Origin: JAGOLU01 sp037138475
GTDB taxonomy: Bacteria; Patescibacteriota; Microgenomatia; UBA1406; GWC2-37-13
Assembly: GCA_037138475.1 (NCBI GenBank)
Contig: JBAXII010000017.1
Location: forward strand, 1 to 24,771
Direction of reading: 5' to 3'
DNA: 24,771 nt
A model generated the notes under the pieces. That model worked only from the letters and a program-made list of their open reading frames with translations. It was not told the origin of the DNA and made no database searches. The position numbers and the translations under genes were made by a program. Of the stretch, positions 23,464 to 24,771 are shown one piece after another; position 1 is the first letter of the stretch, and each line of letters starts with the position of its first letter.

Positions 23464-24219
23464 ATGGACTACAAGATTTTCACGGTTAATGAAGCACGGG
23501 TAACTCCCGGTGCAAGGGTATTAAACCATTCCCTCAAGGGTGCGGGGATCGAGATCCCTGCCATTATAGTAGGGGAGGAGGGACGCGGCCGAGAACTCGG
23601 AGTGCTCCCTGTCGGAGGTATTAGCCTAAAAGTTGATGGGTCATATGATCCCATCTTGTTCGCCGAGGTCGGACAGACAAAGGCAGGCAAGCCCAAACTT
23701 TGGGCGAAGTCAGATGCTACAAGCGGCGACTTCGCCGTGGTAGTACTTCCCACGAAGATAGGATTCAGGGGAGGGAATTCCCACACGGGTGACCGTGGGG
23801 AGCCGAACTATAAACTGAACTTTGGAACGCTGGGCTATGAAGCTCAGCAAGTGATCAAAGGCAAAATCACTGACCATCCCGTTGAAGGATGGAAGGAGGA
23901 TTTCTACTACGGAGTTTTCCCCTCTTCGATGAGGGATAAACTCCTGGAGCAAGGCTTCCAGGACGTAGACTTTGAAGAAGTTTTAAATTTTTTGCCCTTC
24001 CCTGGGCGAATCCTCACAAAGGGCACAATTGCGGAGGGTACTGCAGGTCGTGTGGGTTCGGGCGACCAGATGGTCGCTCTGATCCCGAAATATGCTGTCT
24101 TCAGGACGGCATATTCCGGACGCCTATATGGTGGGCCAGCGGCCCACTACTACAGGTTTGACGGCGAGAAAATCCTTGCTGCGACCTGGGATGAGAGAAT
24201 TCTATCGGACGTTTTCTAA
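23464..24219 (+). CDS. Protein of unknown function, 251 residues
   Basis: I do not recognise the family. The start at 23464 is chosen because AAGGAG lies four to five bases upstream; the longer frame from 23362 is unsupported. No signal peptide or membrane helix is seen. The sequence is beta-rich with many glycines ('IIVGEEGRGRELGVLPVGG', 'VLPTKIGFRGGNSHTGDRG') and ends with a conserved-looking block 'RTAYSGRLYGGPAAHYYRF' then 'GEKILAATWDERILSDVF'. This ordered C-terminus suggests a real single-domain protein. Base composition and the strong ribosome site resemble csx3 and its upstream partner more than the helicase, so it may belong to the same transferred set. Its stop codon lies in the loop of a perfect 8-bp hairpin. 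Confidence 0.75.
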   Translation: MDYKIFTVNEARVTPGARVLNHSLKGAGIEIPAIIVGEEGRGRELGVLPVGGISLKVDGSYDPILFAEVGQTKAGKPKLWAKSDATSGDFAVVVLPTKIGFRGGNSHTGDRGEPNYKLNFGTLGYEAQQVIKGKITDHPVEGWKEDFYYGVFPSSMRDKLLEQGFQDVDFEEVLNFLPFPGRILTKGTIAEGTAGRVGSGDQMVALIPKYAVFRTAYSGRLYGGPAAHYYRFDGEKILAATWDERILSDVF

Positions 24220-24230
24220 TTGAAACGTCC
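24207..24230 (+). terminator. Hairpin enclosing the stop codon of the 251-residue gene
   Basis: GGACGTTT (24207-24214) pairs perfectly with AAACGTCC (24223-24230). The TAA stop (24217-24219) sits in the 8-nt loop. CTCGCC/GGCGAG (24234-24239 and 24246-24251) follows at once. No T-run on the plus strand. Confidence 0.5.
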
Positions 24231-24660
24231 ATCCTCGCCACCCTGGGCGAGACAAATAAATACAGGGTAAAAAAATAAGTCCCACAAGCAGGGACATAAA
24301 TATCTGCTGACGCTTCACAAGGTGAGCTGTAATCACCACGGAACTCGTCCGCCGATTCGGCGGACAAACCTCACGACAGGTTGGAGTGTCATGCTGACCC
24401 CGTGTTGTAATCATGGTTAGGCCGATCCCGATGTATGTCATACATTGTGGATCGGCCCTTTCCCTATCGTTTGTACTCATGAGTGAGTACAGATGAGAGG
24501 AGGAGAAACGCAGACTTCTGAGAGCTATACTCGATTGTATGATCCATATGGTACGCATATGTGTACCCATCTATCCCTGATACTTTGGACAGGACAGGGG
24601 CAGACTGGCACATGCACATGAGCAACATGTGGATCATAGAGTCGAGCGTTCGATGGTGCC
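24231..24660. ncRNA. Second tandem hairpin array, no supported gene
   Basis: In order: CTCGCC/GGCGAG (24234-24251), GTCCC/GGGAC (24279-24295), GGTGA/TCACC (24321-24337, loop GCTGTAA), GTCCGCCG/CGGCGGAC (24347-24365), GGCCGATCC/GGATCGGCC (24420-24457) with ATGTATG/CATACAT inside, and GTACTCA/TGAGTAC (24473-24490). A GGTAC...GTACC palindrome lies near 24550. The 24420-24457 stem is followed by a T/C-rich stretch and may terminate transcription. A minus-strand open frame across here is not convincing. Confidence 0.5.
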
Positions 24661-24677
24661 TTGATAGCCTGCAGGCG

Positions 24678-24706
24678 TTGTATCTCGCCTGGACCGTTGG
24701 TATAAT
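24678..24706 (+). promoter_or_regulatory. Possible promoter facing the GGCTAAA array
   Basis: A perfect TATAAT (24701-24706) lies 17 bp after a weak TTGTAT (24678-24683). A transcript would begin inside the heptamer array and continue past the window. Confidence 0.35.
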
Positions 24707-24709
24707 CCG

Positions 24710-24771
24710 GGCTAAAGGCTAAAGGCTAAAGGCTAAAGGCTAAAGGCTAAAGGCTAAAGGCTAAAGGCTAA
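24710..24771. repeat. (GGCTAAA)n tandem heptamer array, cut by the window end
   Basis: Eight complete GGCTAAA units plus six bases of a ninth, with no mismatch, run to the last base. The true length is unknown. On the other strand the unit is TTTAGCC, close to the decayed units between the tRNA-Leu and tRNA-Ser genes. Confidence 0.9.

Noticed and set aside
24414..24460. Integron attC site
   Set aside because: GTTAGGC resembles an attC R' box and a hairpin follows, but the matching RYYYAAC box at the other end is absent and the stem is perfect and short.
24202..24570. 122-codon minus-strand ORF
   Set aside because: The protein has no sensible composition or motif, and the DNA is a run of palindromes, which are open on both strands by chance.
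17669..24701. Shared 11-mer GGACCGTTGGT at 17669 and 24691 as island boundaries
   Set aside because: An 11-base match is expected several times by chance in about 25 kb, and there is no other boundary signal at either site.
16000..24771. CRISPR array near csx3
   Set aside because: No regularly spaced identical repeats with variable spacers occur. The only tandem repeats are seven-base units without spacers.

Overview
The window looks like a chromosomal segment of a Patescibacteria (Candidate Phyla Radiation) bacterium. This is inferred from the gene mix: a ComEA-like membrane protein, DprA, a membrane-anchored sortase, a PEGA protein, SdrD/DUF11 surface repeats, a short alkyltransferase and leaderless or SD-poor starts. 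It is also suggested by seven-base tandem repeats and small palindromic repeats of a kind I associate with such genomes. TGA is used as stop, so the code is standard. I cannot assign a class; Microgenomates-like is only a guess.

Region 1 (1-9430) is envelope and competence. A minus-strand pair encodes a ComEA-like DNA receptor and a membrane-anchored beta-sandwich protein. Divergent from it are a cupredoxin-like membrane protein and a 909-residue cell-wall adhesin-like protein. dprA (minus), tRNA-Arg(CCT), a sortase, a PEGA/propeller membrane protein (minus) and a winged-helix nucleotidyltransferase follow.

Region 2 (9430-16030) is housekeeping. It holds tRNA-Leu(CAG), a block of phased seven-base repeats, tRNA-Ser(GCT), a NUDIX hydrolase lying between two copies of the tRNA-Ser 3' end, an O6-alkylguanine alkyltransferase, leuS with a repeat-derived in-frame insertion, a two-part methyltransferase, and a TrmB-family regulator.

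Region 3 (16030-24771) is accessory and the most unusual. It begins with a consensus sigma-70 promoter and, about 660 nt later, a strong intrinsic terminator with no credible ORF between them: a candidate large structured RNA. All further genes are on the plus strand: a 76-residue small protein, a GC-rich unknown protein, a P-loop/Csx3 fusion (Csx3/Crn3 is a CRISPR ring-nuclease family, yet no cas gene or CRISPR array is visible), a polymerase-beta-type nucleotidyltransferase, an HrpB-like helicase and an unknown 251-residue protein. The gaps between these genes are filled with small perfect hairpins in tandem, some with recurring loop sequences. The window ends inside a (GGCTAAA)n array.

The working idea, which is inference, is that region 3 is a transferred island combining nucleotide-signal or RNA-processing enzymes (nucleotidyltransferase, helicase, Csx3) with heavily structured non-coding RNA.
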